Shown here one piece after another: positions 36,918 to 45,838 of a DNA stretch of 64,000 bases (position 1 is its first letter; every line of letters begins with the position of its first letter). This DNA comes from Cryobacterium sp. PH29-G1 (GTDB lineage: Bacteria > Actinomycetota > Actinomycetes > Actinomycetales > Microbacteriaceae). A program made the position numbers and the translations under genes. The notes beneath the pieces are model-generated. The model saw only the letters and a list, made by a program, of their open reading frames with translations. It made no database searches and was not told the DNA's origin. The stretch lies in NCBI RefSeq assembly GCF_030063365.1, contig NZ_JASISY010000008.1, forward strand, positions 62,001-126,000, read 5' to 3'.

Positions 36918-37440
36918 GTGAACTCTTCCCGACGATCGGTGCGGTCATACCAGCCTAGGACCCCGCCATTGGGTGCCTCCGACGGGTGGCTCGATCGCAG
37001 TCCAGGGCGTCCCCCGCCGCAGCCGGGTGCCGCAAACACCGGGTGCCGAGGGTAAAAAGTTTCACGCCAAGACTCAGCAGATGAGCTCACGAAGCGCGCG
37101 ATTACGGGTATTTCTCACCCGGCAGGGCATTTTGTCCCCTGTAGAGGTTACAGCGCCGCCGACTTGAATCGAGGTAGTGTCTGCCAGTAAGTTGCTGAGA
37201 AAGAATCATCTTCTTACGCCCCGCCCCATCCAACGACAAATGCCAGCATCGTCATTTTGTCATTGCCACCACCCGTTCCTGTAAACCCGACTGCTGGGAA
37301 TGAATACGTGAAACAACTCCATTCCGCCGACTCACCGTCACCAATTCTTCCGCAAGCCTTGGGTCGGTCCCGCAGCAACAACCACACCGGCCGCTATCGC
37401 ACCAAGCAGTTTTCACGTTCGACTGTAGGGGGAAAATCGA
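36918..37440. other. 523-bp region before the polysaccharide locus
   Basis: It separates the divergent dipeptidase and the first polysaccharide gene and should hold promoters for both. A GGGGG ribosome site precedes ATG 37441. The small frames inside (for example one at 37257-37448) have no ribosome site or family features and are not called. No clear operator or RNA element was recognised. Confidence 0.5.
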
Positions 37441-38988
37441 ATGAGTGAATCAGATTCGCACCTTTCTTTTGCAAGATCATTCCCGCTCGGCCGCGTGCCC
37501 AGGCTACGGATTGTGGATCGGGCAGTGTCGGAACAACACGACATAGCCCTCGACACTCCCTCATCCGGGCTGATCTGGGCGCAGCGGTACCGCACCAAAC
37601 TGCGCCTGACTGACAGCGCCGTGATCGTGCTCGCGGTGAGCGTTGCGCTGGTCGTCCGATTCGGCGTCAATGGCATTCCCGCCGTTCCGGGGTCTTTCAG
37701 CGCCAATTACTGGCTCGTGTCCCTGCTCATCGTGGCTGCCTGGCTGACCACCCTCGCACTCTTCCACACCCGGGATTCCCGTGTCATCGGTGTCGGAGCG
37801 AGCGAGTACAAGCAGGTTGTCAACGCCAGCGTCATCACTTTCGGCATGCTGGCTATCGCATTCCTGATTCTTCACATTGACATCGCCCGTCTCTACTTCG
37901 TTCTCGCGCTGCCCATCGGCATAGTCGTGCTCGTTTTGGAACGGTGGCTATGGCGCAAATGGCTGCTGCACCAGCGCAAGTTCGGCCACTACCTGTCTCG
38001 CGTGATTGTCGTCGGAAATCGCGAAGACGTGCAGTACGTCGTCAGTCAAATCAACACCAAATCCGGCGCTGCGTACTACATCGTCGGCGCTGCCCTGGAA
38101 AACGGCATCGGCGAGGAGATCTCGGCGGGCGAACGAACGGTGCCGATCGTGTCTGATTTCGACAACGTCGCGTCGGCGGCAGCCGCAATGGGCGTCGACA
38201 CGGTCATCGTGGCCGGTCAGCCGAGCGGCGGCAGCTCCTACATTCGCAACCTCGGCTGGGATCTTGAAGGCACCTCGGCTGAGCTGGTCCTCTCCAGTCG
38301 GCTCACGGATGTGGCCGGTCCGCGCATCCACTTTCGTCCGGTGGACGGCCTGCCACTGATCCATGTCGAGATTCCCCGGTTCGAGGGCGGGCGTCACGCC
38401 CTGAAACGAACGCTGGACGTCGTCACCACCGGTCTCGCTATGTTGCTTCTACTGCCCGTGCTCGCGGTGATCGCCGTGCTCATCAAAATGGACAGTCCCG
38501 GCCCGGTGCTGTTTCGGCAGCAGCGGTGCGGTCGCAACGGTCAGATGTTCCGCATGATCAAATTCCGATCCATGGTGCAGTCCGCGGAAGACGATCTGGC
38601 GGGCCTGCTCGACCAAAACGAAGCGGCGGGGGTGTTGTTCAAGATCCGCAACGACCCGCGGATCACCAGGATCGGCCGCGTACTGCGCAAATATTCGCTC
38701 GACGAGCTGCCCCAGCTGTGGAACATTTTTGTCGGTGAGATGAGCCTCGTCGGACCGCGACCACCGCTCCCCGAAGAAGTGCAGGTCTATGAGACCCACG
38801 TGCATCGTCGCCTGTACATCAAGCCCGGCCTCACCGGCATGTGGCAGGTCAACGGCCGGTCCAACCTCAGCTGGGAAGACAGCGTGCGGCTGGACCTCTA
38901 CTACGTCGAGAATTGGTCGCTCGCCGGTGACCTAATGATCATTTGGCGCACCTTTAAAACTGTCATTCAACCGGTAGGGGCGTACTGA
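37441..38988 (+). CDS. Polyprenyl-phosphate sugar-1-phosphate transferase (initiating PGT, WbaP/CpsE type)
   Basis: A 515-residue integral membrane enzyme that loads the first sugar-1-phosphate onto undecaprenyl phosphate. Four N-terminal transmembrane helices (~55-175) are followed by a CoA-binding-like Rossmann domain (~180-300, RVIVVGNREDVQYVV) and a fifth hydrophobic segment (VVTTGLAMLLLLPVLAVIAV). The catalytic bacterial sugar transferase domain has KMDSPGPVLFRQQRCGRNG, MIKFRSM, KYSLDELPQLWNIFVGEMSLVGPRPP and KPGLTGMWQVNGRS. It opens the polysaccharide locus. The sugar is unknown. Confidence 0.95.
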   Translation: MSESDSHLSFARSFPLGRVPRLRIVDRAVSEQHDIALDTPSSGLIWAQRYRTKLRLTDSAVIVLAVSVALVVRFGVNGIPAVPGSFSANYWLVSLLIVAAWLTTLALFHTRDSRVIGVGASEYKQVVNASVITFGMLAIAFLILHIDIARLYFVLALPIGIVVLVLERWLWRKWLLHQRKFGHYLSRVIVVGNREDVQYVVSQINTKSGAAYYIVGAALENGIGEEISAGERTVPIVSDFDNVASAAAAMGVDTVIVAGQPSGGSSYIRNLGWDLEGTSAELVLSSRLTDVAGPRIHFRPVDGLPLIHVEIPRFEGGRHALKRTLDVVTTGLAMLLLLPVLAVIAVLIKMDSPGPVLFRQQRCGRNGQMFRMIKFRSMVQSAEDDLAGLLDQNEAAGVLFKIRNDPRITRIGRVLRKYSLDELPQLWNIFVGEMSLVGPRPPLPEEVQVYETHVHRRLYIKPGLTGMWQVNGRSNLSWEDSVRLDLYYVENWSLAGDLMIIWRTFKTVIQPVGAY

Positions 38989-38989
38989 T

Positions 38990-40243
38990 ATGACCGCGGA
39001 GAATGACCACCCGGCGACCACCGGCCGCCGGCGTCTGAACATCGCAATGATCGGCACCCGCGGCATACCCGCTGCGTATGGCGGCTTTGAAACTGCCGTC
39101 GAGGAGATCGGGCGACGACTCGTCAATCGCGGCCACGACGTCACGGTTTACTGCCGCCGCGCCGCGCAGCCGGCACCCCGGGAATACCTCGGCATGAGGC
39201 TCGTCGAATTGCCGGCGCTGCGCCACAAGGTTCTCGAAACGCTCAGCCACACCGGGCTGTCGGTGCTGCACGCGACCCTGCACAAACGGGCCGATGTCGC
39301 CTTCGTGTTCAACGCGGCCAACGCCCCGTTCGTTCCCCTGCTGCGGCTGCGCGGAATACCGAGCGTCGTGCACGTTGACGGGCTGGAGTGGAAACGGGGC
39401 AAATGGGGTGGTGCCGGTCGGCGCTATTATCGGTGGGCCGAAGAACTGTCGGTCCGTGAAGCGGATGCCCTCATCGCCGACGCGCAGGGAATCGTCGACT
39501 ACTACCGGGACGAGTTTTCCATCCCTACGGAGTTGATCTCCTACGGCACCCGAATTCTGCACGACACCCCAACCGATCGCCTCGCCGAACTCGGGCTCGA
39601 ACCCGGCGGCTACCACCTCGTGGTTGCCCGGTTCGAACCGGAGAACCACGTCGACGTCATCGTCGAGGGATATCGCGCGAGCGATGCGCGCCTGCCGCTC
39701 GTCGTCGTCGGCTCTGCACCGTACGCCGCCGGCCACATCACGCGCATCGCCGACCTGGCCGCATCTGATCCTCGTATTCGCATGCTCGGCAGCGTGTGGG
39801 ATCAGAACCAGCTCGACCAGCTCTACACGCACGCCAGCACCTACCTGCACGGTCATTCGGTCGGAGGAACCAACCCCTCGCTCCTCCGGGCGATGGGCGC
39901 CGGAACCATGGTGATCGCGTGGGACGTTGTGTTTAATCGAGAAGTTCTCGGCGACAACGGTGCGTATTTCTCACGACCCGACACCCTCAGCACCCTGCTC
40001 GAGGACTCCGAAGCGAGTCCCGACCACGTCGCCGAGGTGGCGTCAGCGCTGCAGCAGCGCGCCGAGCAGCTGTACAACTGGGATAGCGTCACGGCCAGCT
40101 ACGAACAGCTCGCCCGACGTGTGGCCGTCGGCTACAGCACGCACCGGCAAAGCAACGTCCGCGCCGGGGTGTCGACCTGGAGCCTGCCCGACAGCATGAC
40201 TCAACAACCGTCGAATGAACCATCCAGGGGGATCACCTTATGA
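38990..40243 (+). CDS. Glycosyltransferase, DUF1972/GT4 type
   Basis: A 417-residue GT-B enzyme. The N-terminal DUF1972 signature MIGTRGIPAAYGGFETAVEEIGRRL is followed by the GT4 core (VHVDGLEWKRGKWGG, LVVARFEPENHVDVI, YLHGHSVGGTNPSLLRAMGAG). This family contains rhamnosyl- and galactosyltransferases of capsule pathways. It starts 1 bp after the PGT stop and overlaps the next gene by 4 bp, so it probably adds the second sugar. Confidence 0.92.
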   Translation: MTAENDHPATTGRRRLNIAMIGTRGIPAAYGGFETAVEEIGRRLVNRGHDVTVYCRRAAQPAPREYLGMRLVELPALRHKVLETLSHTGLSVLHATLHKRADVAFVFNAANAPFVPLLRLRGIPSVVHVDGLEWKRGKWGGAGRRYYRWAEELSVREADALIADAQGIVDYYRDEFSIPTELISYGTRILHDTPTDRLAELGLEPGGYHLVVARFEPENHVDVIVEGYRASDARLPLVVVGSAPYAAGHITRIADLAASDPRIRMLGSVWDQNQLDQLYTHASTYLHGHSVGGTNPSLLRAMGAGTMVIAWDVVFNREVLGDNGAYFSRPDTLSTLLEDSEASPDHVAEVASALQQRAEQLYNWDSVTASYEQLARRVAVGYSTHRQSNVRAGVSTWSLPDSMTQQPSNEPSRGITL

Positions 40244-41013
40244 CCCGCACTCCGACCCACGCTTCCGCGTCGACCGCAACCTACTTCGATACGGTACGCC
40301 GATTGTCGTCGGCTCAGAAGCCCGCGGCCCGTGGCGCACCGCCGTATTCCGTTTACGTCAATCGCCGGGTCGGGCGTTTTCTCGCGGCGGGCGCCTTTCG
40401 TTTGGGTCTCACCCCGAACAACGTCACCGCGATCAGCGCCGTCTTCACCTTCTGCGCCATCGGGCTACTCGCTATCGGTGAGCCGAGCTGGTGGCTTGGA
40501 ATCCTCGTCTGGCTGTTGCTCGCCATCGGGTACGCCTTCGACTCGGCTGACGGCCAGGTCGCGCGATTACGTGGCGGAGGGTCCCCCTCCGGTGAATGGC
40601 TTGACCATGTCGTTGATTCCATCAAGATATCGACCCTGCACCTCGCGGTACTCGTCACGATGTTCACGCATTTTCCGCTGACAGATTCGGGTTGGCTACT
40701 CGTGCCCATCGGGTTCACCGCCGTGGCCGCGGTGTCGTTCTTCGCAATGATTCTCAATGACCTTCTCAAAGCCAAGCACGCACCGCTGGCCCCCGTGTCC
40801 ACGGCTCCCCGGTCGATGACGCGGTCCCTCCTCGGCCTGCCCACCGACTACGGTGTGCTCTGCCTGGCCTTCGTACTGCTCGGCGCTCCCCCGGCCTTTT
40901 TGGGCCTGTACACCCTGCTTTTCATTGCCAACGCGCTCTACCTCGGCCTTGCGCTGGGCAAGTGGTTCCGCGATATGACCGAGCTGGGCCACGTCGAAAT
41001 CACCCGGCCCTAA
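40240..41013 (+). CDS. CDP-alcohol phosphatidyltransferase family membrane protein
   Basis: 257 residues with about six transmembrane helices. The full catalytic motif D-x2-DG-x2-AR-x8-G-x3-D-x3-D is present as DSADGQVARLRGGGSPSGEWLDHVVD, split here as DSADGQVARLR and GEWLDHVVD. Family members move a CDP-linked alcohol phosphate to a second alcohol (lipid headgroups, inositol phosphate and others). It is embedded in the polysaccharide operon (ATGA overlap with the preceding glycosyltransferase). This suggests a product tied to polysaccharide or its lipid carrier rather than general phospholipid synthesis; this is inference. Confidence 0.9.
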   Translation: MTRTPTHASASTATYFDTVRRLSSAQKPAARGAPPYSVYVNRRVGRFLAAGAFRLGLTPNNVTAISAVFTFCAIGLLAIGEPSWWLGILVWLLLAIGYAFDSADGQVARLRGGGSPSGEWLDHVVDSIKISTLHLAVLVTMFTHFPLTDSGWLLVPIGFTAVAAVSFFAMILNDLLKAKHAPLAPVSTAPRSMTRSLLGLPTDYGVLCLAFVLLGAPPAFLGLYTLLFIANALYLGLALGKWFRDMTELGHVEITRP

Positions 41014-41141
41014 TCGAGCATCCGCCATTCCCCATCGAAGTCCGTGGTGTGTGCCCTGTACTGGGGATGCTTCCCCTCGCCTTCAGACGTGAGTTTTGGT
41101 CAGCTTGATTGTAGTGTGGGCGCAAACGGACGGAGAACGCT

Positions 41142-42623
41142 GTGGAACCCATCGATTATTTGAGGACCATCATCAGACGGTGGCTGCTCATCGTCATTGT
41201 GGGCCTGATTGGCGGCGCGGCGGCGTGGGGCTATGCCTCCACAATTCCCGCCCAGTACCAGGCCACCAACAGCGTCTTCGTCACCAGCGACCGTGGTGAG
41301 ACCACCAGCGAACTTTTGCAGTCGTCAACGTTCACGCAAAACCTCGTCCAGTCATACGCCCAACTCGCCACAACGCCGACGGTACTGGAACCGGTGATCA
41401 GCCGGCTGGGCTTGAATATTTCCGCTCAGGCCCTCGCCGCGCGGGTCACCGCGGTCACTCCGATCAATACGGTGTTCATCAACATCACCGTCACCAGCCG
41501 TTCGGCGGCGCAAGCGGTGTCGCTCGCCGATGCTATATCTGACTCGCTCGCGACCACCGTGGAGAATCTGGCTCCGAAGGGGCCCGACAATTTGCCGTCG
41601 ATCACCTTGAAGACGGTCTCTCCTGCCCAGCTTCCGGGCGCACCTTTTGCGCCCAACACGGAGTTGTTCGTGATTACCGGTTTGCTGCTCGGTCTGGTCG
41701 CGGGCGTGCTCTATGCGCTGGCCCGTGAGGTATTTGACACTCGGGTCAGCTCCGAAAAGGATCTCAACCGCGTCTCGAACGATCCTCTGCTCGGAAAGGT
41801 CGGTCGAAAGAAGCGCACCGACCCGGCCGGCCTGGTGATGAGGGTGATGCCACACAGCGCGCTGGCCGAGGCGTATCGTCGGGTTCGGGCCAATCTGGAA
41901 TTCATCGACGTGGACAGCCCTCCGCGCAGCGCCGTGGTCACCTCAGCGGTCACGCGCGACGGCAAGTCGACGACCGCAATCAACCTTGCCCTCGCGATGG
42001 CGGAACGCTCGTCGCGGGTACTTCTGATCGATGCCGACCTCCGACGTCCGTCGATTTCGGAACTGTGCGATCTCGAAGGCGATGTGGGCCTCACCACCAT
42101 ACTTCTCGGCGATGTCGGTCCAGAAGACGCGATCGTGCGCTGGTCCGACGGGCTCGACGTGCTGCCGTCCGGCGCCGTACCGCCCAACCCCGGCCAATTG
42201 CTCGGTTCGGCGGCGATGAAAACCCTAATGCAGCGCCTCCTGGCGGACTACGACTTCATCGTCGTTGATTCGCCGCCCCTGCTGCCGGCCACGGATGCTC
42301 TCGGCCTGGCACACCTCACCGACGGTGCCATCGTGGTCGCTCGCTATAAAACGACCACCCGCCAGCAGTTGGCCACCACCCTGGAGTCGCTCGAAGCGGT
42401 CAACGCCCGCATTCTCGGCATTGTGCTCAACCAGGTGCGTGAGCGCCGCGCCGAGGTCTACTACGGACCGCTCACCCCGGTGACCGGTGCTATCCAGCTC
42501 ACTCCGGGAACAGCGAGTCGCGTCACGGCGAACATGGTCACGCCCACCCGGGCGCCGCGCACCACCTTCGACAAGACGAGTCTCCGCAAATCGCGCACGT
42601 CGGAGCCGACGCGGGCGTCATAG
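41142..42623 (+). CDS. Wzz-type chain-length regulator fused to BY-kinase
   Basis: 493 residues from GTG 41142, with GGAG upstream. The Wzz domain (~1-190) has two transmembrane helices (~17-37 and ~172-195) and the Pro-rich PAQLPGAPFAPN stretch before TM2. The C-terminal tyrosine autokinase (~230-460) has Walker A in AVTRDGKSTTAINLALAM, Walker A' LLIDADLRRPS and Walker B FIVVDSPPLLPATDA. A single YY pair (EVYYGPL) stands in for the usual tyrosine cluster. The tail is basic. It controls polymer length and Wzy-dependent export. The one-piece form is typical of actinobacteria. Confidence 0.94.
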   Translation: MEPIDYLRTIIRRWLLIVIVGLIGGAAAWGYASTIPAQYQATNSVFVTSDRGETTSELLQSSTFTQNLVQSYAQLATTPTVLEPVISRLGLNISAQALAARVTAVTPINTVFINITVTSRSAAQAVSLADAISDSLATTVENLAPKGPDNLPSITLKTVSPAQLPGAPFAPNTELFVITGLLLGLVAGVLYALAREVFDTRVSSEKDLNRVSNDPLLGKVGRKKRTDPAGLVMRVMPHSALAEAYRRVRANLEFIDVDSPPRSAVVTSAVTRDGKSTTAINLALAMAERSSRVLLIDADLRRPSISELCDLEGDVGLTTILLGDVGPEDAIVRWSDGLDVLPSGAVPPNPGQLLGSAAMKTLMQRLLADYDFIVVDSPPLLPATDALGLAHLTDGAIVVARYKTTTRQQLATTLESLEAVNARILGIVLNQVRERRAEVYYGPLTPVTGAIQLTPGTASRVTANMVTPTRAPRTTFDKTSLRKSRTSEPTRAS

Positions 42624-43669
42624 TGCGGGTCCTCCAGTCGTTTCCGGAGGGGCGCGCCACGACGAATCCCTACCTGCTGCAACTGAGCAGGTCGATCAGC
42701 CCGCATGTGGAGGTGCTCGGCTTCACCTGGCGGCGCGCACTCACAGCACGCTACGACGTCTTCCACGTGCACTGGCCCGAAATTCTGCTGCAGGGCCGCA
42801 CGCCAGCGCGGGCGTTGGCGCGACGGATGTTGGTTCGTCTGTTTCTCGCGCGGCTGCGATGGCGCCGAACGGCGGTGGTGCGCACCGTGCACAATGTACG
42901 CAGCCACGAGTCGTCGCCCCGGCACGATCAACGGCTACTTCGACGCTTCGATGAACGCACCACCGTGTGGATTCGGCTCAATGCGTTCACCCCGGTGCCG
43001 CCGGGCGCACTGGCCTGCACCATTCCGCACGGCGATTATCGTGACTGGTACTCGGCCCAAACGCCGGGTACGCCCATACCTGGCCGCCTCCTCTATTTCG
43101 GTCTCATTCGTGCGTATAAAGGCGTGGACGTCTTGGTCGACTCTTTTCGACAACTCAACAAGAGCGACCCTGAGCCCAACACGCAGCACGCCGTACGGGA
43201 AGCTACGGTAACCACCGCAGCGACGCTGCGCATCGTCGGATCACCCCAATCACCGGAACTGGCCCGACGCCTGCGGGTCGCTGCGGCCGACGACCCACGC
43301 ATCGCGCTCATGCTGCGCCACGCGAGCGATACCGAATTGGTGGATGCCATCGGTGCCGCGCAACTGATCGTGCTGCCGTACGCCGAGATGCACAACTCGG
43401 GCGCCGCCCTGCTGGCACTATCGCTAAACCGCCCAGTATTGGTGCCACGGAACGCTGTGACCACAGCACTGGCCGAGGAGATCGGTGCGGATTGGGTTTT
43501 CACCTATGACGGACCGCTGTCGCCTCAGGTCTTGGTCGACACGATCGCGCAGACACGGCGACCGCGCAGCACTCTCACCCCCGACCTATCGAACCGCCGG
43601 TGGGCTGCCGGAGCAGCCGACCACATAGAAGCGTATGACTGCGCCGTGCGTTCACTGCGATCAGACTAA
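42623..43669 (+). CDS. Glycosyltransferase (GT-B fold, GT4-like)
   Basis: 348 residues from GTG 42623, whose first base is the last base of the BY-kinase stop codon, so it is coupled. The N-terminal part has LLQLSRSI and YDVFHVHWPEILL, a pattern of GT4-like enzymes acting on lipid-linked sugars. RLLYFGLIRAYKGVDVLVDSF opens the donor domain and QLIVLPYAEMHNSGAALLALSLNRPVLVP holds the nucleotide-sugar site. The substrate cannot be inferred. The gene ends inside a 17-bp tandem repeat. Confidence 0.9.
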   Translation: MRVLQSFPEGRATTNPYLLQLSRSISPHVEVLGFTWRRALTARYDVFHVHWPEILLQGRTPARALARRMLVRLFLARLRWRRTAVVRTVHNVRSHESSPRHDQRLLRRFDERTTVWIRLNAFTPVPPGALACTIPHGDYRDWYSAQTPGTPIPGRLLYFGLIRAYKGVDVLVDSFRQLNKSDPEPNTQHAVREATVTTAATLRIVGSPQSPELARRLRVAAADDPRIALMLRHASDTELVDAIGAAQLIVLPYAEMHNSGAALLALSLNRPVLVPRNAVTTALAEEIGADWVFTYDGPLSPQVLVDTIAQTRRPRSTLTPDLSNRRWAAGAADHIEAYDCAVRSLRSD

Positions 43670-43711
43670 CCGGGCGGTCAGACTAGCTGGGCGGTCAGAC
43701 GAGCCGGGGAC
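43661..43711. repeat. Three tandem 17-bp repeats between convergent genes
   Basis: TCAGACTAACCGGGCGG (43661), TCAGACTAGCTGGGCGG (43678) and TCAGACGAGCCGGGGAC (43695) follow each other without gaps, with 15 and about 13 matching positions to the first. The first copy contains the stop codon of the plus-strand glycosyltransferase, and the last ends 8 bp before the stop of the minus-strand one. Confidence 0.85.
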
Positions 43712-43719
43712 GGCGCTGC

Positions 43720-44799
43720 TCAGGACCCGGCGAACAGCCACTCGTCCGCGGCGAGACGACCGTCGACAGCAGGCAAGTCGTCTGCGGCGGGGCGAGGAGC
43801 CCGCAGGGCCTGAACCACGGCATCCGCTAGCTGCTCCGGCGCGCTGTCCGGGTCGACCACGCCGTGGCCATGTTCACTCAACCAGGTCGCGAGGCCGGTC
43901 TCGGTCGTGGTCACGATGCGACAGCCGTGTGCGAGGCCCTCGACGATCGGCAGCCCCACCTGCTCGCGCCACGTGGCCGTCGGCTGGCTGGGTAGCGCCA
44001 GCACGCACGCACGCCGCAACTGCCGGTGAATCTCGCTGCGGGATGGGTCGACGATCAGCTCGATCGTCGGGTCGTTCGCAACGGCCTCGTGCGCCAGACT
44101 CTCCAAAGCGCCTTTGCCGATGAGGGTGAGGCGTGCATCGGGACGAAGCGCGGTCACCTGCGGCCAGGCCGCGAGTATGTTCGGCAGCCCTTTGCGCGGA
44201 ACGAACGCCCCGAGAAAGACCACCCGACCCGAGTCGTTGCCCGTATCCTGCGGGCAACCGCACGGAGCGGGCAAAGCGGGTATGACGGCGGAGATGGCGT
44301 CACGAGCCGGTTCGGGTAGCGCCACACGGTAGGTGACCCGAGCAGCATCCGTGCCGAAGACAATGCGGTCGGTTTGGTGCCACACAAAGCGGGCCGCAAT
44401 ACCGTTGAGAGTGCGGCGCAGTCGCGATCGTGCGCCGCACTCGCGTTCGAATGGATCAGCATTTTCCAGAGCGTAGGTGACGATGGTCGCTGGGCGACCG
44501 CCGAGTCGTGCCCGGAGGCGGAGCGCGCTAATCGCCAGCGCACTGGCCCACACGCTGGACAGCATGAGCGGTTCGCAGATTTCGAGGATCGTGACCGGAG
44601 AACGGGCCAATTTCCAGGCGGCGCTCACCGGGCGGGCCTGCAGAACGACGAGCCCCTCGGTGAGTTCCTCGTGAAAGTCATACCTCTTAATACGATAAAG
44701 AATGGCAGCTGTCGGCAACTCGTGCGCACGCTCGAGGTGCGCGCTGCGCAGGGTGCGGTACAGTCGGGCCCGGTCGGTCAGAATGCGATTGCTAGCCAC
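43720..44799 (-). CDS. Glycosyltransferase family 4 protein
   Basis: 359 residues from GTG 44799, chosen because it overlaps the stop of the upstream GT2 gene by 8 bp. A longer frame to 44880 is only the GT2 shadow. GT-B fold with an acceptor domain (~1-185) and a donor domain opened by VVFLGAFVPRKGLPNILAAW. The C-terminal EQVGLPIVEGLAHGCRIVTTT carries the conserved EX7E-type Glu pair region. It is co-transcribed with the GT2 gene on the strand opposite the PGT operon. Confidence 0.9.
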   Translation of the reverse strand: MASNRILTDRARLYRTLRSAHLERAHELPTAAILYRIKRYDFHEELTEGLVVLQARPVSAAWKLARSPVTILEICEPLMLSSVWASALAISALRLRARLGGRPATIVTYALENADPFERECGARSRLRRTLNGIAARFVWHQTDRIVFGTDAARVTYRVALPEPARDAISAVIPALPAPCGCPQDTGNDSGRVVFLGAFVPRKGLPNILAAWPQVTALRPDARLTLIGKGALESLAHEAVANDPTIELIVDPSRSEIHRQLRRACVLALPSQPTATWREQVGLPIVEGLAHGCRIVTTTETGLATWLSEHGHGVVDPDSAPEQLADAVVQALRAPRPAADDLPAVDGRLAADEWLFAGS

Positions 44800-45766
44800 G
44801 CTTGTACTCGTGATAGACCGACCCCACCGAACCGGCCAGCATCCCCGCGCCCCGAGCGGCCGTACGCAGGCCGCGGGCACGCAACGGCAGCTGTCCGACG
44901 AGTGATCCGGCGAGGTAACGCACTATCCCCCCGCAGACCCGTACGGCACCGCGCGCCTGCAGATTCATCCGAACGAGAAGACGTCGGCCATTTTCCGTTT
45001 CGTCCAGGTTGATCCGACTCCAGGTGTTGCCCATGCGGAACGCACGGTGCAGCACCCACTCCCGGGTGAGACGATCTGCCGGCACAATATCGATGACGGT
45101 GGCTTCATCGCACCAGATCATCTGCCCGCCGCGCTGGTGCAGTTGCCGGGTGAACAGCGAGTCCGACCCGCCGGACAGCCCGAAACGCTCGTCAAAACTG
45201 AGCCCGAGCCGGCGCACCTGGGCGAGATCGAGCAGCAAATTATTCGTGGCGGCCAGTGCTACCGGCGTACCGGTTACGAAACGGCGACGCTCAAAAAATC
45301 CGCCTGCGCGAATCCACTGCTCGGGCTCGATATCGTACTGCGAGAGCACCGGGCCAACGACAGCAGCGGGTCGGTAGGCCGAATAGGTGTCAAGCAGCTG
45401 CACGAGCCAGTGGCTGCTGGGCCGTTCATCATCGTCGATAAAGATGAGCAGATCCGCGTCGCGCCCTTCCTGCAGCGCACGGTTACGAGCCGCGGCGATA
45501 CCCGGCGTTGGTTCGTGCACGTACCGTATGGGTGCCGGCGGGATCGAGGCCGGCTCTCCCTCGTGCACCCAACTGGGCTCGGTCACGAGGGCGCGCGCAC
45601 CGGCATCGGGATCGTTGTCGACGACGACGATCTCTACCGGCGCGAGCACCATCTCGGCTTGGTCGAGCAGCTCCGGCAGGAGTTCCTCAAGGTCAACGGG
45701 GCGCCGATAGGTCAGCACGGCGATGACTACGCGTTGGTCAGTCGTGGATCGGTTGACAGGCGACAT
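44792..45766 (-). CDS. Glycosyltransferase family 2 protein
   Basis: A 324-residue GT-A enzyme with a strong ribosome site (AGAGGAGG) before ATG 45766. The nucleotide-sugar fold is seen in VVIAVLTYRRPVDLEELLPEL and EIVVVDNDPD. The DxD-type metal site is IFIDDDERPSSHWL. The acceptor part has GGSDSLFTRQLHQRGGQMIW and the ADRLTREWVLHRAFRMGNTW segment. The C-terminal ~60 residues are hydrophobic/basic and may lie on the membrane. Confidence 0.93.
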   Translation of the reverse strand: MSPVNRSTTDQRVVIAVLTYRRPVDLEELLPELLDQAEMVLAPVEIVVVDNDPDAGARALVTEPSWVHEGEPASIPPAPIRYVHEPTPGIAAARNRALQEGRDADLLIFIDDDERPSSHWLVQLLDTYSAYRPAAVVGPVLSQYDIEPEQWIRAGGFFERRRFVTGTPVALAATNNLLLDLAQVRRLGLSFDERFGLSGGSDSLFTRQLHQRGGQMIWCDEATVIDIVPADRLTREWVLHRAFRMGNTWSRINLDETENGRRLLVRMNLQARGAVRVCGGIVRYLAGSLVGQLPLRARGLRTAARGAGMLAGSVGSVYHEYKRG

Positions 45767-45838
45767 GACCGACCTCCTCTGTTGTGGTGCGAATGATGCG
45801 GAAGCGACTAAACAACGGTTTCGTGAGTGCGTCTAGGT

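Noticed and set aside
37257-37448. Small frame before the polysaccharide operon
   Set aside because: No ribosome site, no recognisable motif and it overlaps the ribosome site of the sugar transferase gene.
38990-39856. Long antisense frames in the glycosyltransferase genes
   Set aside because: They mirror conserved glycosyltransferase codons and contain no independent domain.
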